From contig JAEUGW010000028.1 in NCBI GenBank assembly GCA_016795565.1, positions 1 through 47,959 on the forward strand: a stretch of DNA of 47,959 nt. Direction: 5' to 3'. The position numbers were made by a program, and so were the translations under genes. This stretch comes from Opitutaceae bacterium. Lineage in GTDB: Bacteria > Verrucomicrobiota > Verrucomicrobiia > Opitutales > Opitutaceae. Under the pieces are notes generated by a model. That model did not search any database, was not told where the DNA came from, and worked only from the letters and a program-made list of their open reading frames with translations. Position 1 is the stretch's first letter, and each line of letters starts with the position of its first letter. Positions 36,747 to 44,908 of the stretch are shown here, piece by piece.

Positions 36747-38620
36747 CAGTAATGGAAACGCTGGCGTTTTTTCGCCCGGTCGTAGGCGGCGCGGGCGGCG
36801 CGCACCGCGGGCACGCCGGAAACGGCGGCGGGCGGGACATCCCACCACGCGAAGCCCTGCATGACCGAGCGCGGCGTGACGGGGATGTAGATGAGGCAGG
36901 TGTTGGCCTGGTGGCGCGCGGCGGTCAGCGCCAGGCGCAGCGACCGCTCGTCGTGGGCGGCCAGGACCGTGGCGCCGAGGCTGCGGGCGTTGGCCATGAA
37001 ATCGACGGGCATGGCCGCGCCCTCGAGGCGGCCGGTGCGCGCGGTGCGGGCGCGGAACTCGTTGCCGAAGCTGCGGCCGCCGTTGGCGCGCTGGAGATTG
37101 TGGATGCAGCCGAAGCCGTGGTTGTCGGTGAGGACGATGGTGATCTTCAGCTTCTCCTGCACGGCGGTGACGATCTCGTGGTTCAGCATCAGGTAGCTGC
37201 CGTCGCCGAGGAGAGTGTAAACCTCGCGGCGCGGGTCGGCCAGCTTCACACCGAGTGCTCCCGCGATCTCGTAGCCCATGCAGGAATAACCGTATTCGGA
37301 GTGGTAGTCGGTCGCGGATTTGCCGCGCCAGAGCTTGTGGATGTCGCCCGGGATGCCGCCGGCGGCGTGGACCACGGTGCTGCGCGCATCGGTGAACTCG
37401 TTGAGCACGCGGATGACCTGGCTCTGGTAGAGCAGGCCGTCCGGGCTGCGGCGCGGCGGCGAGGTCATCGCGCGCCAGGGCTGCTCCCAATCCGTCCGCG
37501 CCCGGGCAACCGCGCGGCGATGGGCGGGCGGCACGCGCCAGCCGACGAGCGCCCGGCCCAACGCGGCCAGGGTGGCGCGCGCATCCCCGAGCAGCGGCAG
37601 CGCGCCGTGCTTGGCGGCGTCGGCGGCGTTGACATTGATGCCGATGAAGCGGACGCGCGGGTGCTGGAACAGGGTCTTGGACGCCGTCGTGAAATCGGAA
37701 AGCCGGGTTCCCACGACCAGCACGACATCGGCCTCGGTCGCGATCCGGTTGGCCGCCAAGGTGCCGGTGACACCCACGGCGCCGAGGCCCAGCGGATGCG
37801 ACTCGAGCAAGGCCCCCTTCCCGGCCTGCGTCACCGCGACGGGAATTCCGGTGGATTCGGCAATTTTTCGCAGCGCGGCGCCGGCGTCGGAGTAATGCAC
37901 GCCGCCACCCGCGATCAGCAGCGGACGTTTGGCCGCGCGCAGGAGTTTCGCCGCGGCGCGGGCCGCCTCGGCGACGGCGGCCGGACGCCAGACGTCGTAA
38001 ACCTTCTTCGCGAAGAAATTCACCGGGCAATCGAAGACCTCGGCCTGCACGTCCTCGGGCAGGGCGATGGTCACGGCTCCGGTCTCGGCCGGATCGGCCA
38101 GCACACGCATCGCCTCGGGCAGCGCGGTGAGGATCTGCTCGGGCCGGTTGATGCGATCCCAATATTTCGAGACGGGGCGAAAGCAGTCGTTGACGCTCAC
38201 GTCCTGGCTCGCGGGCGACTCGAGCTGTTGGAGCACGGGACCGGGGCGGCGGTTGGCAAAGATGTCGCCCGGCAGGAGCAGCACGGGCAGGCGGTTGATG
38301 GTCGCGGTCGCGGCGCCGGTGACCATGTTGGTTGCGCCGGGACCAACGGAGGACGTGCAGGCGAGCGTGCCGAGGCGCTGCCTGGTCTTGGCGTAGGCGA
38401 TCGCCATGTGAACCATCGCCTGCTCATTCTTCGGCTGGTAAAAAGGCAGACTCTTGCCGCCAAACTCCTCGAGGGCCTGGCCGAGACCGGTCACGTTGCC
38501 GTGGCCGAAGATGCCGGCGACGCCGTTGATGAGGCGGTGCTCCACGCCGTCGCGCCGCACATATTGCGCCTGGAGAAAGCGGACGATGGCCGCCGCCGTG
38601 GTGGTGCGAACCGTCTTCAT
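36746..38620 (-). CDS. iolD: 3D-(3,5/4)-trihydroxycyclohexane-1,2-dione acylhydrolase
   Basis: Thiamine-diphosphate enzyme that opens the inositol-derived ring to 5-deoxy-D-glucuronate. At 624 aa it has the normal length. It shows the N-terminal ThDP-pyrimidine domain (GIFGHGNVTGLGQALEE; ACTSSVGPGATNMVTGA), the central domain (RPLLIAGGGVHYSDAG), and the C-terminal cofactor domain (EYGYSCMGYEIAGALG; GDGSYLMLNHEIVTAVQE; VLTDNHGFGCI) with the GDG...N metal motif. The start overlaps iolB by 4 nt and the end overlaps iolE by 1 nt, so the three are translationally coupled. Confidence 0.96.
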   Translation of the reverse strand: MKTVRTTTAAAIVRFLQAQYVRRDGVEHRLINGVAGIFGHGNVTGLGQALEEFGGKSLPFYQPKNEQAMVHMAIAYAKTRQRLGTLACTSSVGPGATNMVTGAATATINRLPVLLLPGDIFANRRPGPVLQQLESPASQDVSVNDCFRPVSKYWDRINRPEQILTALPEAMRVLADPAETGAVTIALPEDVQAEVFDCPVNFFAKKVYDVWRPAAVAEAARAAAKLLRAAKRPLLIAGGGVHYSDAGAALRKIAESTGIPVAVTQAGKGALLESHPLGLGAVGVTGTLAANRIATEADVVLVVGTRLSDFTTASKTLFQHPRVRFIGINVNAADAAKHGALPLLGDARATLAALGRALVGWRVPPAHRRAVARARTDWEQPWRAMTSPPRRSPDGLLYQSQVIRVLNEFTDARSTVVHAAGGIPGDIHKLWRGKSATDYHSEYGYSCMGYEIAGALGVKLADPRREVYTLLGDGSYLMLNHEIVTAVQEKLKITIVLTDNHGFGCIHNLQRANGGRSFGNEFRARTARTGRLEGAAMPVDFMANARSLGATVLAAHDERSLRLALTAARHQANTCLIYIPVTPRSVMQGFAWWDVPPAAVSGVPAVRAARAAYDRAKKRQRFHY

Positions 38621-39450
38621 CGGAAAAGCGACCTGGCCGGTTTCCAGCCTTGGCTGGTGGGATCGAGCAGCCAGCGATACGCCGGCGTGACTTTGAACCC
38701 CTTGTAGGGCCGGCCCGGCAGGTGGCGCACCACCCAGAGGTAATACATGCCATAGCCCGGCGCGGAAACCTGCGCGTGATCCAAGCCGCCCGGAATGACT
38801 GTCGTATCGCCGGATACCACCCTGTAAACGTTTTCCCCCACTTCAGCATGACCGTAGCCCGAGGCCCCGGTGAAGCGGTAGTGATAGATCTCCGGCTGCG
38901 CGTGGTGGTGCGGCGGATAACTCGACCAGCGGCCGGGCAAATTGACGACCTCCCCGATCACGAAAGCCGAGTCGCGGCGCGTCGAGTAGTCATAAATGGT
39001 GCGGACCAGCCGCTGGCACGCGCCTTGGGCCAGTCCGGCCCCCCGATTCTCCAGCGCCACCTCATCCGCCCGGTAAAGGCGGACGCCGCGCATGCGGGGA
39101 TTGGCGGCGCGCATCACGGCCCACTCGGTGTTGGCCGCGAGCGAGCGAACCACCACCGGCTCGCCGGCCCCGAAGTTCACGGCCACCGGGCCGCCGTCGA
39201 AAACCGACTTGCGCGCCACCGTGACCGTCTTGCCGCCGAAGCGCAGTTCAGCGCGTCCCCGCAGGAGCACCCAGAGCGATTCCTTGTCTGTAGTGGCCAC
39301 CTGCACCGCGCCCCGGCCCAGCCGGCAGACGCCAAAATCCATGCGGCCAACCGACCGCTTCTCGTTCTCGCGAGTCAGCCAAGTCAGTCCGCGGGGAAAA
39401 CCAAGACGAGGTCCGGCAACCTTACCGGCAGTAGCATTGAGGGGGGGCAT
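38617..39450 (-). CDS. iolB: 5-deoxy-glucuronate isomerase
   Basis: Isomerises 5-deoxy-D-glucuronate to 2-deoxy-5-keto-D-gluconate. The 277-aa double-cupin protein carries the family metal motif SSYPPHHHAQPEIYHYRF near residues 175-192 and the second cupin segment VIPGGLDHAQVSAPGYGMYYLWV. It leads the iolB-iolD-iolE-transaldolase-iolA operon and overlaps iolD by 4 nt. A LacI/CRE-type operator (39463-39476) lies 13 bp before its start. The next enzyme needed, kinase IolC, is not present in the window. Confidence 0.94.
   Translation of the reverse strand: MPPLNATAGKVAGPRLGFPRGLTWLTRENEKRSVGRMDFGVCRLGRGAVQVATTDKESLWVLLRGRAELRFGGKTVTVARKSVFDGGPVAVNFGAGEPVVVRSLAANTEWAVMRAANPRMRGVRLYRADEVALENRGAGLAQGACQRLVRTIYDYSTRRDSAFVIGEVVNLPGRWSSYPPHHHAQPEIYHYRFTGASGYGHAEVGENVYRVVSGDTTVIPGGLDHAQVSAPGYGMYYLWVVRHLPGRPYKGFKVTPAYRWLLDPTSQGWKPARSLFR
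38823..38836. promoter_or_regulatory. Candidate internal LacI-type site in iolB
   Basis: TGTAAACGTTTTCC matches the upstream operators in 12 of 14 positions when compared with the site at 46647. It lies inside iolB coding sequence (residues ENVYR), so it may be chance, or an auxiliary operator about 640 bp from the iolB promoter site. Confidence 0.3.
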
Positions 39451-39462
39451 CCGGGGTGTTTA

Positions 39463-39476
39463 TGAAAACGATTACA
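39463..39476. promoter_or_regulatory. LacI/CRE-type operator before iolB and the SDR gene
   Basis: TGAAAACGATTACA fits the LacI-family consensus TGNAANCGNTNNCA with a central CG. It sits in the AT-rich divergent region between iolB (13 bp away) and the SDR dehydrogenase, followed by a second inverted pair ctttac (39483-39488)/gtaaag (39499-39504). The likely binder is the LacI-family protein at 46701-47696. Confidence 0.65.
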
Positions 39477-39583
39477 TTTTCCCTTTACTTCTCCTTAGGT
39501 AAAGCAAAAAATCCGCGGAGTTTGAAAATATTGCCTCCCGGCCTTGTGGCTGCCTAACTTCCGGCAGGCTGGCATTTTATCCG

Positions 39584-40345
39584 ATGAATCTCTTCTCGAT
39601 CAAGGGTCGCCGGGCGCTCATCACCGGCTCGGGTCGCGGACTGGGGCTTCGCTTCGCGGAAGGCTTGGCCGAAGCCGGGGCGGAAGTGGTCATCAACGAC
39701 GTTGATGCGGCCCGCGCCGAGACGGCCGCCGCTGTCCTGCGCGCGAAAGGCTGCGCCGCACACACCGCCATCTTCAATGTTACCGATCCGGCCGCCGTGC
39801 GCGCTGGCGTGCAACAGCTGGAGCAATCAGCCGGGCCGGTGGACATCCTCATCAACAACGCTGGCATCCACCGCTATGGCGCGCTGCTCGAGCTCGATGT
39901 CGCGAAATGGCGGGAGGTGCTCGACGTGAACCTGACTGGCGCGTTCCTCGCCGCCCAAGCCGTGGCCGCCGGGATGGTCGCGCGGCGCCGCGGCAAGATC
40001 ATCAACATCTGCTCGCTGATGAGCGAGGGCGGCCGGCCCACGACCGGCAACTACATGGCCGCGAAGGGCGGCCTCAAGATGCTGACCAAGTCCATGACGG
40101 TCGAGTGGGCGAGACACAACATCCAGGCCAACGGCATCGGGCCCGGCTACATCCTGAGCGACATGACCGCGCATCTCGCTGCGCAGCCCGACTTCGACGC
40201 CTGGGTGAAGGGCCGCACGCCGGCCGGCCGCTGGGGCACGCCGGATGATCTCGTCGGGGCCGCCGTCTTCCTCGCCTCCCCCGCCTCGGATTTCGTGAAC
40301 GGCCAGATCATCTACGTGGATGGCGGCTGGCTCTCCGCCCTGTGA
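39584..40345 (+). CDS. SDR family oxidoreductase, gluconate 5-dehydrogenase-like
   Basis: Cytosolic NAD(P)-dependent dehydrogenase of 253 aa. The cofactor motif TGSGRGLG (14-21), NNAG (91-94) and the catalytic triad Ser144, Tyr157 and Lys161 (NYMAAKGG) are in place. The sequence style (ICSLMSEGGRPTTGNY; GPGYILSDM) is closest to gluconate 5-dehydrogenase (IdnO) and 2-deoxy-gluconate 3-dehydrogenase. It diverges from iolB across a shared operator, so it should be induced with the inositol genes. It may act on a keto-inositol isomer or on 2-deoxy-5-keto-gluconate, or serve the uronate route hinted at by uxaC. Confidence 0.9.
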   Translation: MNLFSIKGRRALITGSGRGLGLRFAEGLAEAGAEVVINDVDAARAETAAAVLRAKGCAAHTAIFNVTDPAAVRAGVQQLEQSAGPVDILINNAGIHRYGALLELDVAKWREVLDVNLTGAFLAAQAVAAGMVARRRGKIINICSLMSEGGRPTTGNYMAAKGGLKMLTKSMTVEWARHNIQANGIGPGYILSDMTAHLAAQPDFDAWVKGRTPAGRWGTPDDLVGAAVFLASPASDFVNGQIIYVDGGWLSAL

Positions 40346-40348
40346 TCT

Positions 40349-40425
40349 TGGGTGGAGCGCGGCCTCCGGACGCGCTTTCTTTCCGGCGTCCAAGGCCAAC
40401 CCGCCCGGAGGCCGGGTTCCACCCA
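40349..40425. repeat. REP-like palindrome, 21-bp arms
   Basis: Arms tgggtggagcgcggcctccg-g (40349-40369) and ccggaggccgggttccaccc-a (40405-40425) pair with two mismatches in 21. It lies between the convergent SDR and iolG genes. Same arm length as the element at 17692-17757 but a different sequence. Confidence 0.7.
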
Positions 40426-40431
40426 AATACA

Positions 40432-40453
40432 GGGGCGGACCGCAGTCCGCCCC
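40432..40453. terminator. Short perfect hairpin between convergent genes
   Basis: Stem ggggcggac/gtccgcccc (9 bp, no mismatch) with tetraloop cgca. It lies 28 nt downstream of iolG and after the REP-like palindrome. There is no strong T-tract, so it is either a weak bidirectional terminator or part of a composite repeat. Confidence 0.5.
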
Positions 40454-40480
40454 GGTCTAATCCCAGAAGACGATTGCGTG

Positions 40481-41485
40481 TCAGGCCACCTTCTCGGCCT
40501 GGCCGCTGTGCAGCGACTTGGTGGCGGCGATCGCGATGCGCTGGGCCCGGATGCCGTCGTCGGCGACGATCGGCGCCGGCCGGCCATGCACGAGGTTGTC
40601 CACGAAATCCTGGAGCTGCGTGATGTAGGCCTGCTCGAAGCGCTCGTAGAAACCCGGCACCGTGTCGTGCGCGATCTGGTCCTTGGTCATGACGAGGATG
40701 GCCGTCTCGCGATCGTAGCCGATCTGGATCGTGCCCTTGGTGCCGACGATCTCGGTGTGGATGCCGTAGCCGTAGATGCCGATGCGGCTCAGGCTGATCG
40801 TGCCGATGCCGCCGTTGACAAAGTTCATCGTGCTCAGGCCGTTCTCGACGTCCCCGACCTTGGAAATCTCCGGGAAGGCGATCGAGTTGCCGACGCTGAA
40901 CACATCCTTCACCTCGCCCATATACCAGCGCGCCAGGTCGAAATCATGGATGCCCATGTCAATGAAGAGCCCGCCGCTGCTCGCCGGACGCAGGTATTCG
41001 ACCGGAGGCGGCAGCGCATCCTTCGAGCTGGACTTGAAGATGACGGGCGTCCCGATCTCGCCCGCGTCGATGCGTTTCTTCGCCGCAGCGTAGGCCTTGT
41101 CGAACCGGCGCATGAAGCCGAGTTGGAAAAACACCCCGTGCTTGGCGACGGCGGCCTGCATGGCCTCGCCTTCGCTGACCTCCAGCGACAGGGGCTTCTC
41201 GCAGAAGATGGCCTTTTTCGCCGCCGCCGCCGCGATGACGACTTCGCCGTGCATCTTGGTGGGCGTCATCACGACGATGGCGTCCACCGCCGGGTCGGCG
41301 AGCAGGTCGGCCGTGGTGGCGAAACCCTTCGCGCCGGTCTCGGCGACGGTGGCCTTGACCGCCTCGGGAGCCACGTCGGTCACGCCATAGAGGCGCGCAC
41401 CGGGCAGGCGGTTGGTGAAATATCTGGCGTAGAGCCGGCCGAGCCGGCCGAGCCCCACGACACCGATGTTGATTGGCTTGTTCAT
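40481..41485 (-). CDS. iolG: Inositol 2-dehydrogenase
   Basis: Oxidises myo-inositol to 2-keto-myo-inositol with NAD, the first cytosolic step. The 334-aa Gfo/Idh/MocA protein has the Rossmann motif GLGRLG (11-16) and CEKPLS (95-100) with the catalytic Lys97. The DMGIHDFDLARW block carries Asp176 and His180, the catalytic residues of the family. It is last in the operon PafA-like phosphatase, ABC ATPase, permease, binding protein, iolG (10 nt after the binding protein). Other inositol stereoisomers could be substrates. Confidence 0.92.
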   Translation of the reverse strand: MNKPINIGVVGLGRLGRLYARYFTNRLPGARLYGVTDVAPEAVKATVAETGAKGFATTADLLADPAVDAIVVMTPTKMHGEVVIAAAAAKKAIFCEKPLSLEVSEGEAMQAAVAKHGVFFQLGFMRRFDKAYAAAKKRIDAGEIGTPVIFKSSSKDALPPPVEYLRPASSGGLFIDMGIHDFDLARWYMGEVKDVFSVGNSIAFPEISKVGDVENGLSTMNFVNGGIGTISLSRIGIYGYGIHTEIVGTKGTIQIGYDRETAILVMTKDQIAHDTVPGFYERFEQAYITQLQDFVDNLVHGRPAPIVADDGIRAQRIAIAATKSLHSGQAEKVA

Positions 41486-41495
41486 AAGGGAAAAT

Positions 41496-42434
41496 TTATT
41501 TCACGAACTGGATCGGGACGGCGATGTCGGCGGGCGGGGTCTCGCCCTTCAGCACGCGGGCGGCCCACTCGACGCCGACGCGGCCCATCTGCGCGGGATC
41601 CTGCGCGACCGTGCCGGCCATCGTGCCTTTCTTCACGGCCGCCCGCGCCTCTTCCAGAGCGTCGAAGCCGATGACCGTGATCTGGCCGGTCTTGCCGGCG
41701 GCGGCGATGGCCTCGAGCGCCCCAAGCGCCATGAGGTCGTTGGCCGCGAACATCGCGTTCACGTCGGGGTGCGCCTGCAGGATGTTTTGGAAAACATTGT
41801 AGCCCTGGTCGCGCTCCCAGTTGGCGGGCTGCGAGGCCACGACCACCATGCCGGGGCTGCCCTTCAGCGCGTCGCGAAAGCCGCGCAGCCGCTGGTCGCC
41901 GGTCTCGTGGCCGGGGATGCCCTCGAGGATGGCGATGCGGGCCTGGCCGCCCATCTTCTGCAGCATGAACTCGCCGGCGAGCTTGCCGCCCTCGTAGTTG
42001 TCGGAGCCGATGAAGGTGGCGGTCTTGCCGCCGGCGGCCTGGAGCGCCGGGGCGTCCACGCGCGTGTCCACCACCAGCACCGGGATGCCGGCCTGGTTGG
42101 CCTTCACCACGACGGGCACGATCTCGCGCGAGCCGCTGGGGGCGACCACGAGCGCATTCACCTTCCGCTGGATGAGGTTCTCGATGATCTGCATCTGCCG
42201 CTCGACATCGATCTCGCGCTCGGCGGCCTGGACGATGAGCTCGACACCGGCCGCCTTGGCGGCCTCCTCGGCACCGCGCTGCATGTCGATGAAGAAGGGA
42301 TGGTTCAGGGTCTTGACGACGAGGGCGACGACGGGCTTGCCGGGGGTCGCGGGGGCACCGGCGGTGGTCTCGGCTTTTTTGCCACAGCCGGCGAGCACGG
42401 CGGCGGCCGCGACGAGGGGGAGGAGTTTTTTCAT
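41496..42434 (-). CDS. Sugar/inositol ABC transporter substrate-binding lipoprotein
   Basis: Periplasmic binding protein of 312 aa with a lipoprotein signal (LVAAAAVLAGCGKK; lipidated Cys17). The periplasmic-binding-protein type I fold of the ribose/rhizopine family is clear: LNHPFFIDMQRGAEEAAKAAG, RQMQIIENLIQRKVNALVVAP, FIGSDNYEGGKLAGEFML, AILEGIPGHETGDQRLRGF and FAANDLMALGALEAI. Related proteins bind ribose, galactose or myo-inositol (IbpA). The fixed neighbours iolG and the phosphatase favour inositol. It lies 9 nt after the permease gene. Confidence 0.93.
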   Translation of the reverse strand: MKKLLPLVAAAAVLAGCGKKAETTAGAPATPGKPVVALVVKTLNHPFFIDMQRGAEEAAKAAGVELIVQAAEREIDVERQMQIIENLIQRKVNALVVAPSGSREIVPVVVKANQAGIPVLVVDTRVDAPALQAAGGKTATFIGSDNYEGGKLAGEFMLQKMGGQARIAILEGIPGHETGDQRLRGFRDALKGSPGMVVVASQPANWERDQGYNVFQNILQAHPDVNAMFAANDLMALGALEAIAAAGKTGQITVIGFDALEEARAAVKKGTMAGTVAQDPAQMGRVGVEWAARVLKGETPPADIAVPIQFVK

Positions 42435-42443
42435 GGGGCGGGG

Positions 42444-43391
42444 TTAGCGTTTCGATTGCTTGAAGAAAGTGTCGAGCAGCACGGCGGCGATGATGACGAC
42501 GCCGATGACGACCTGCTGGATGAAGGAGGACACGCCGAGCAGGTTGAGGCCGTTGCGGAGGACGCCCATGATGAGCGCGCCGATGAGCGTGCCGATGACC
42601 GAGCCCTGCCCGCCCATCAGGCTGGTGCCGCCGATCACGGTGGCGGCGATGGCATCGAGCTCGTAGTTGATGCCGGCGATGGGCTGGGCGGAGTTGAGCC
42701 GCGCCGTGAGCAGCACCGCGCCCAGCGCCGCGAGGCCTCCGCCCACGACGTAGATGCCGGTCTTGTAGAGCCTCACCGGCACGCCGGAGAGCAGCGAGGC
42801 CTCCTCGTTGCCGCCGATGGCGTAGGTGTAGCGGCCGAACTTGGTCCGCTGCAGCACGAGGTGCGCCGCCGCGTAGACCAGCACCATGATGAGCACCGGC
42901 ACGGGCACGCCCGCGATCTCGCCCGTGGCCAGCCAGCGGAAGGACTCGCCGAAGCCGGACACCGGACGGCCGTCGGTGGCGAGCAGGGCGCCGCCGCGCG
43001 CCACGCTCATCATGCCCAGCGTGGCGATGAAAGGCGGCAGGCGGCCGTAGGAGATGAGCAGGCCGTTGACGAGGCCGCAGCCCGCGCCGACCCCGACACC
43101 CGCGAGAATGGCCAGCGGCACCGGCCAGCCCAGCCGCAGGGCGTGGGCCATGACGACGCCGGCGAACGCGAGAATGGAACCGACCGAGAGGTCGATGCCG
43201 CCGGAGATGATCACATAGGTCAGGCCGACCGCGATGAGGGCGTTGATGACGGTCTGCTGCGCCACGTTGAGCAGGTTGGTGACCGTGAAGAAATGTGGCG
43301 TGAGCACGCTGATGACGGCGCACAGGACCACGAACACGGCGAAGGTGCCGAACTGGCGGGCGTGGCGGGCGATGACGGGGGGCAGTTTCAT
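42444..43391 (-). CDS. Sugar/inositol ABC transporter permease
   Basis: Inner-membrane permease of 315 aa in the BPD_transp_2 (RbsC) family, with eight to ten hydrophobic segments. Signatures are VIISGGIDLSVGSILAFAGV near residues 60-80, and the EAA-like coupling region RTKFGRYTYAIGGNEEASLLSGV. NYELDAIAATVIGGTSLMGGQGS is also present. ATG at 43391 overlaps the ATPase stop by 4 nt (ATGA). A single permease gene implies a homodimer. Confidence 0.94.
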   Translation of the reverse strand: MKLPPVIARHARQFGTFAVFVVLCAVISVLTPHFFTVTNLLNVAQQTVINALIAVGLTYVIISGGIDLSVGSILAFAGVVMAHALRLGWPVPLAILAGVGVGAGCGLVNGLLISYGRLPPFIATLGMMSVARGGALLATDGRPVSGFGESFRWLATGEIAGVPVPVLIMVLVYAAAHLVLQRTKFGRYTYAIGGNEEASLLSGVPVRLYKTGIYVVGGGLAALGAVLLTARLNSAQPIAGINYELDAIAATVIGGTSLMGGQGSVIGTLIGALIMGVLRNGLNLLGVSSFIQQVVIGVVIIAAVLLDTFFKQSKR

Positions 43392-44908
43392 GCGGCGTGG
43401 GCGCCGAGGGCGCAGTGCAGAATCTTCTCCTGGGTGGCCTCGGCGGCGGTGAACTCCCCGGCGATCCGGCCGCGATTCATCACGAGGATGCGATCGCTCA
43501 TGCCGAGGATCTCGGGCAGTTCCGAGGAGATCATGAGGATGGCCTTCCCCTCGGCCGCGAGGCGGTTGATGAGCTGGTAGATCTCGACCTTGGAGCCGAC
43601 GTCGATGCCGCGCGTGGGCTCGTCGAAGATCAGGATGTCCGCCTCGCAGCACAGCCATTTGGCGAGGACGACTTTCTGCTGGTTGCCCCCGCTGAGATTG
43701 ACGACCCGCTGGTGCAGGCCCGGCGTCTTGACCCGCAGGTCGGCGGTGAGTTTTTGCGCGGCGGCCGTCTCGCGGCGGCCGTCCACCACTCCGGCCGCGC
43801 TGAAGCGGTCCACGCTCGCGAGGCAGGTGTTGGCCCGGATATCGAGGCAAAGAACGAGGCCCTGGCGCTTGCGATCCTCCGTGAGCAGGCCAAGCCCCAG
43901 ACCGATGGCCTGCCGGGGCGAGCCGACCTTCACCTCGCGGCCCTTCACGGTCACCCGGCCGGCGGTGACCGGGTCGGCCCCAAAGATGGCGCGGGCCAGC
44001 TCGGTGCGACCGGAGCCCATCAGGCCCGCCAGCCCGACCACCTCGCCGCGCCGGAGCGTCAGCGAGATGTCGTGCAGCGCGCCGGTGCGGGAAAGATGCT
44101 CCACACGCAGCAGTTCCTCGCCGGGCGGCACGGCTTTTTTCGGGAAATGCTCCGTCAGGTCGCGGCCCACCATGAGGCTGACCAGCTCCGGCAGGGTGGT
44201 CTGCGGGATATCGCGCGTGGCGATGTAACGGCCGTCGCGCATAACGGTGACGCGGTCGCCGATCTGGAACAGCTCCTCCATGCGGTGGGAGATGTAGATA
44301 AGCGCCACGCCACGCCCACGCAGGGCGCGGATGACCTTGAAGAGCTGCGCGATTTCCTTGTCCGACAGCGCGGAGGTGGGCTCGTCCAGCACAAGGATCT
44401 TCGCCTCGACCGAGAGGGCCTTGGCGACCTCGACCATCTGCTGCTCGGCCACGCCCAGGTCGGCCACGACCGCCCCCGGATTGATGGTCACCTCCAGTTC
44501 GCGCAGCAGCCGGGCCGCGTCGGTTCGCAGGCGTGCCGCGCTGATGAGGCCGGGCACCTGGCCGCGCGGCTCGCGACCGAGGAAGATGTTCTCCGCCACC
44601 GTCAGGTGCGGCACGAGGTTGAACTCCTGGTAGATGATGCTCACGCCGGCCGCCTGGGCCGCGCGCGGGGTCGCCAGGTCGCACTCGCGGCCGTCGAGGG
44701 CGATGGTGCCCGCGTCGCGCCGGACGGCGCCGGCGAGGATCTTCATCAGCGTGGATTTGCCCGCGCCGTTTTCGCCGAGCAGGATGTGCACCTCGCCGCG
44801 CCGCACCTCGAGGTCCACGCCATCGAGCGCGACCACGCCAGGGTAGCGCTTGGCGATGCCTTTCATCTGGAGGATGGCGGGGGCGGCTTCCACGGGAGGG
44901 TATTTCAA
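43388..44908 (-). CDS. Sugar/inositol ABC transporter ATP-binding protein
   Basis: A 506-aa ATPase with two fused nucleotide-binding domains (RbsA/MglA type). Domain 1 has Walker A GENGAGKST and Walker B ILVLDEPTSALS. Domain 2 has the degenerate Walker A GLMGSGRTE, the signature LSGGNQQK and Walker B ILIFDEPTRGID. The reading frame reaches a TTG at 44908 that overlaps the phosphatase stop (TTGA). A GTG at 44893 and an ATG at 44866 are alternatives; family alignment (start about 10-15 residues before MKGIAKRYPGV) favours one of the first two. It energises the permease encoded next. Confidence 0.93.
   Translation of the reverse strand: MKYPPVEAAPAILQMKGIAKRYPGVVALDGVDLEVRRGEVHILLGENGAGKSTLMKILAGAVRRDAGTIALDGRECDLATPRAAQAAGVSIIYQEFNLVPHLTVAENIFLGREPRGQVPGLISAARLRTDAARLLRELEVTINPGAVVADLGVAEQQMVEVAKALSVEAKILVLDEPTSALSDKEIAQLFKVIRALRGRGVALIYISHRMEELFQIGDRVTVMRDGRYIATRDIPQTTLPELVSLMVGRDLTEHFPKKAVPPGEELLRVEHLSRTGALHDISLTLRRGEVVGLAGLMGSGRTELARAIFGADPVTAGRVTVKGREVKVGSPRQAIGLGLGLLTEDRKRQGLVLCLDIRANTCLASVDRFSAAGVVDGRRETAAAQKLTADLRVKTPGLHQRVVNLSGGNQQKVVLAKWLCCEADILIFDEPTRGIDVGSKVEIYQLINRLAAEGKAILMISSELPEILGMSDRILVMNRGRIAGEFTAAEATQEKILHCALGAHAA

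Noticed and set aside
35823..38162. 779-codon minus-strand frame extending iolE upstream into iolD
   Set aside because: The extra N-terminal part is arginine/alanine-rich frame-shifted iolD sequence; the IolE homology begins at 36746.
36752..38707. Long plus-strand frames over iolD, and similarly 34521-36752, 41466-43580 and 43397-45058
   Set aside because: All are antisense shadows of genes with catalytic or binding motifs on the minus strand.
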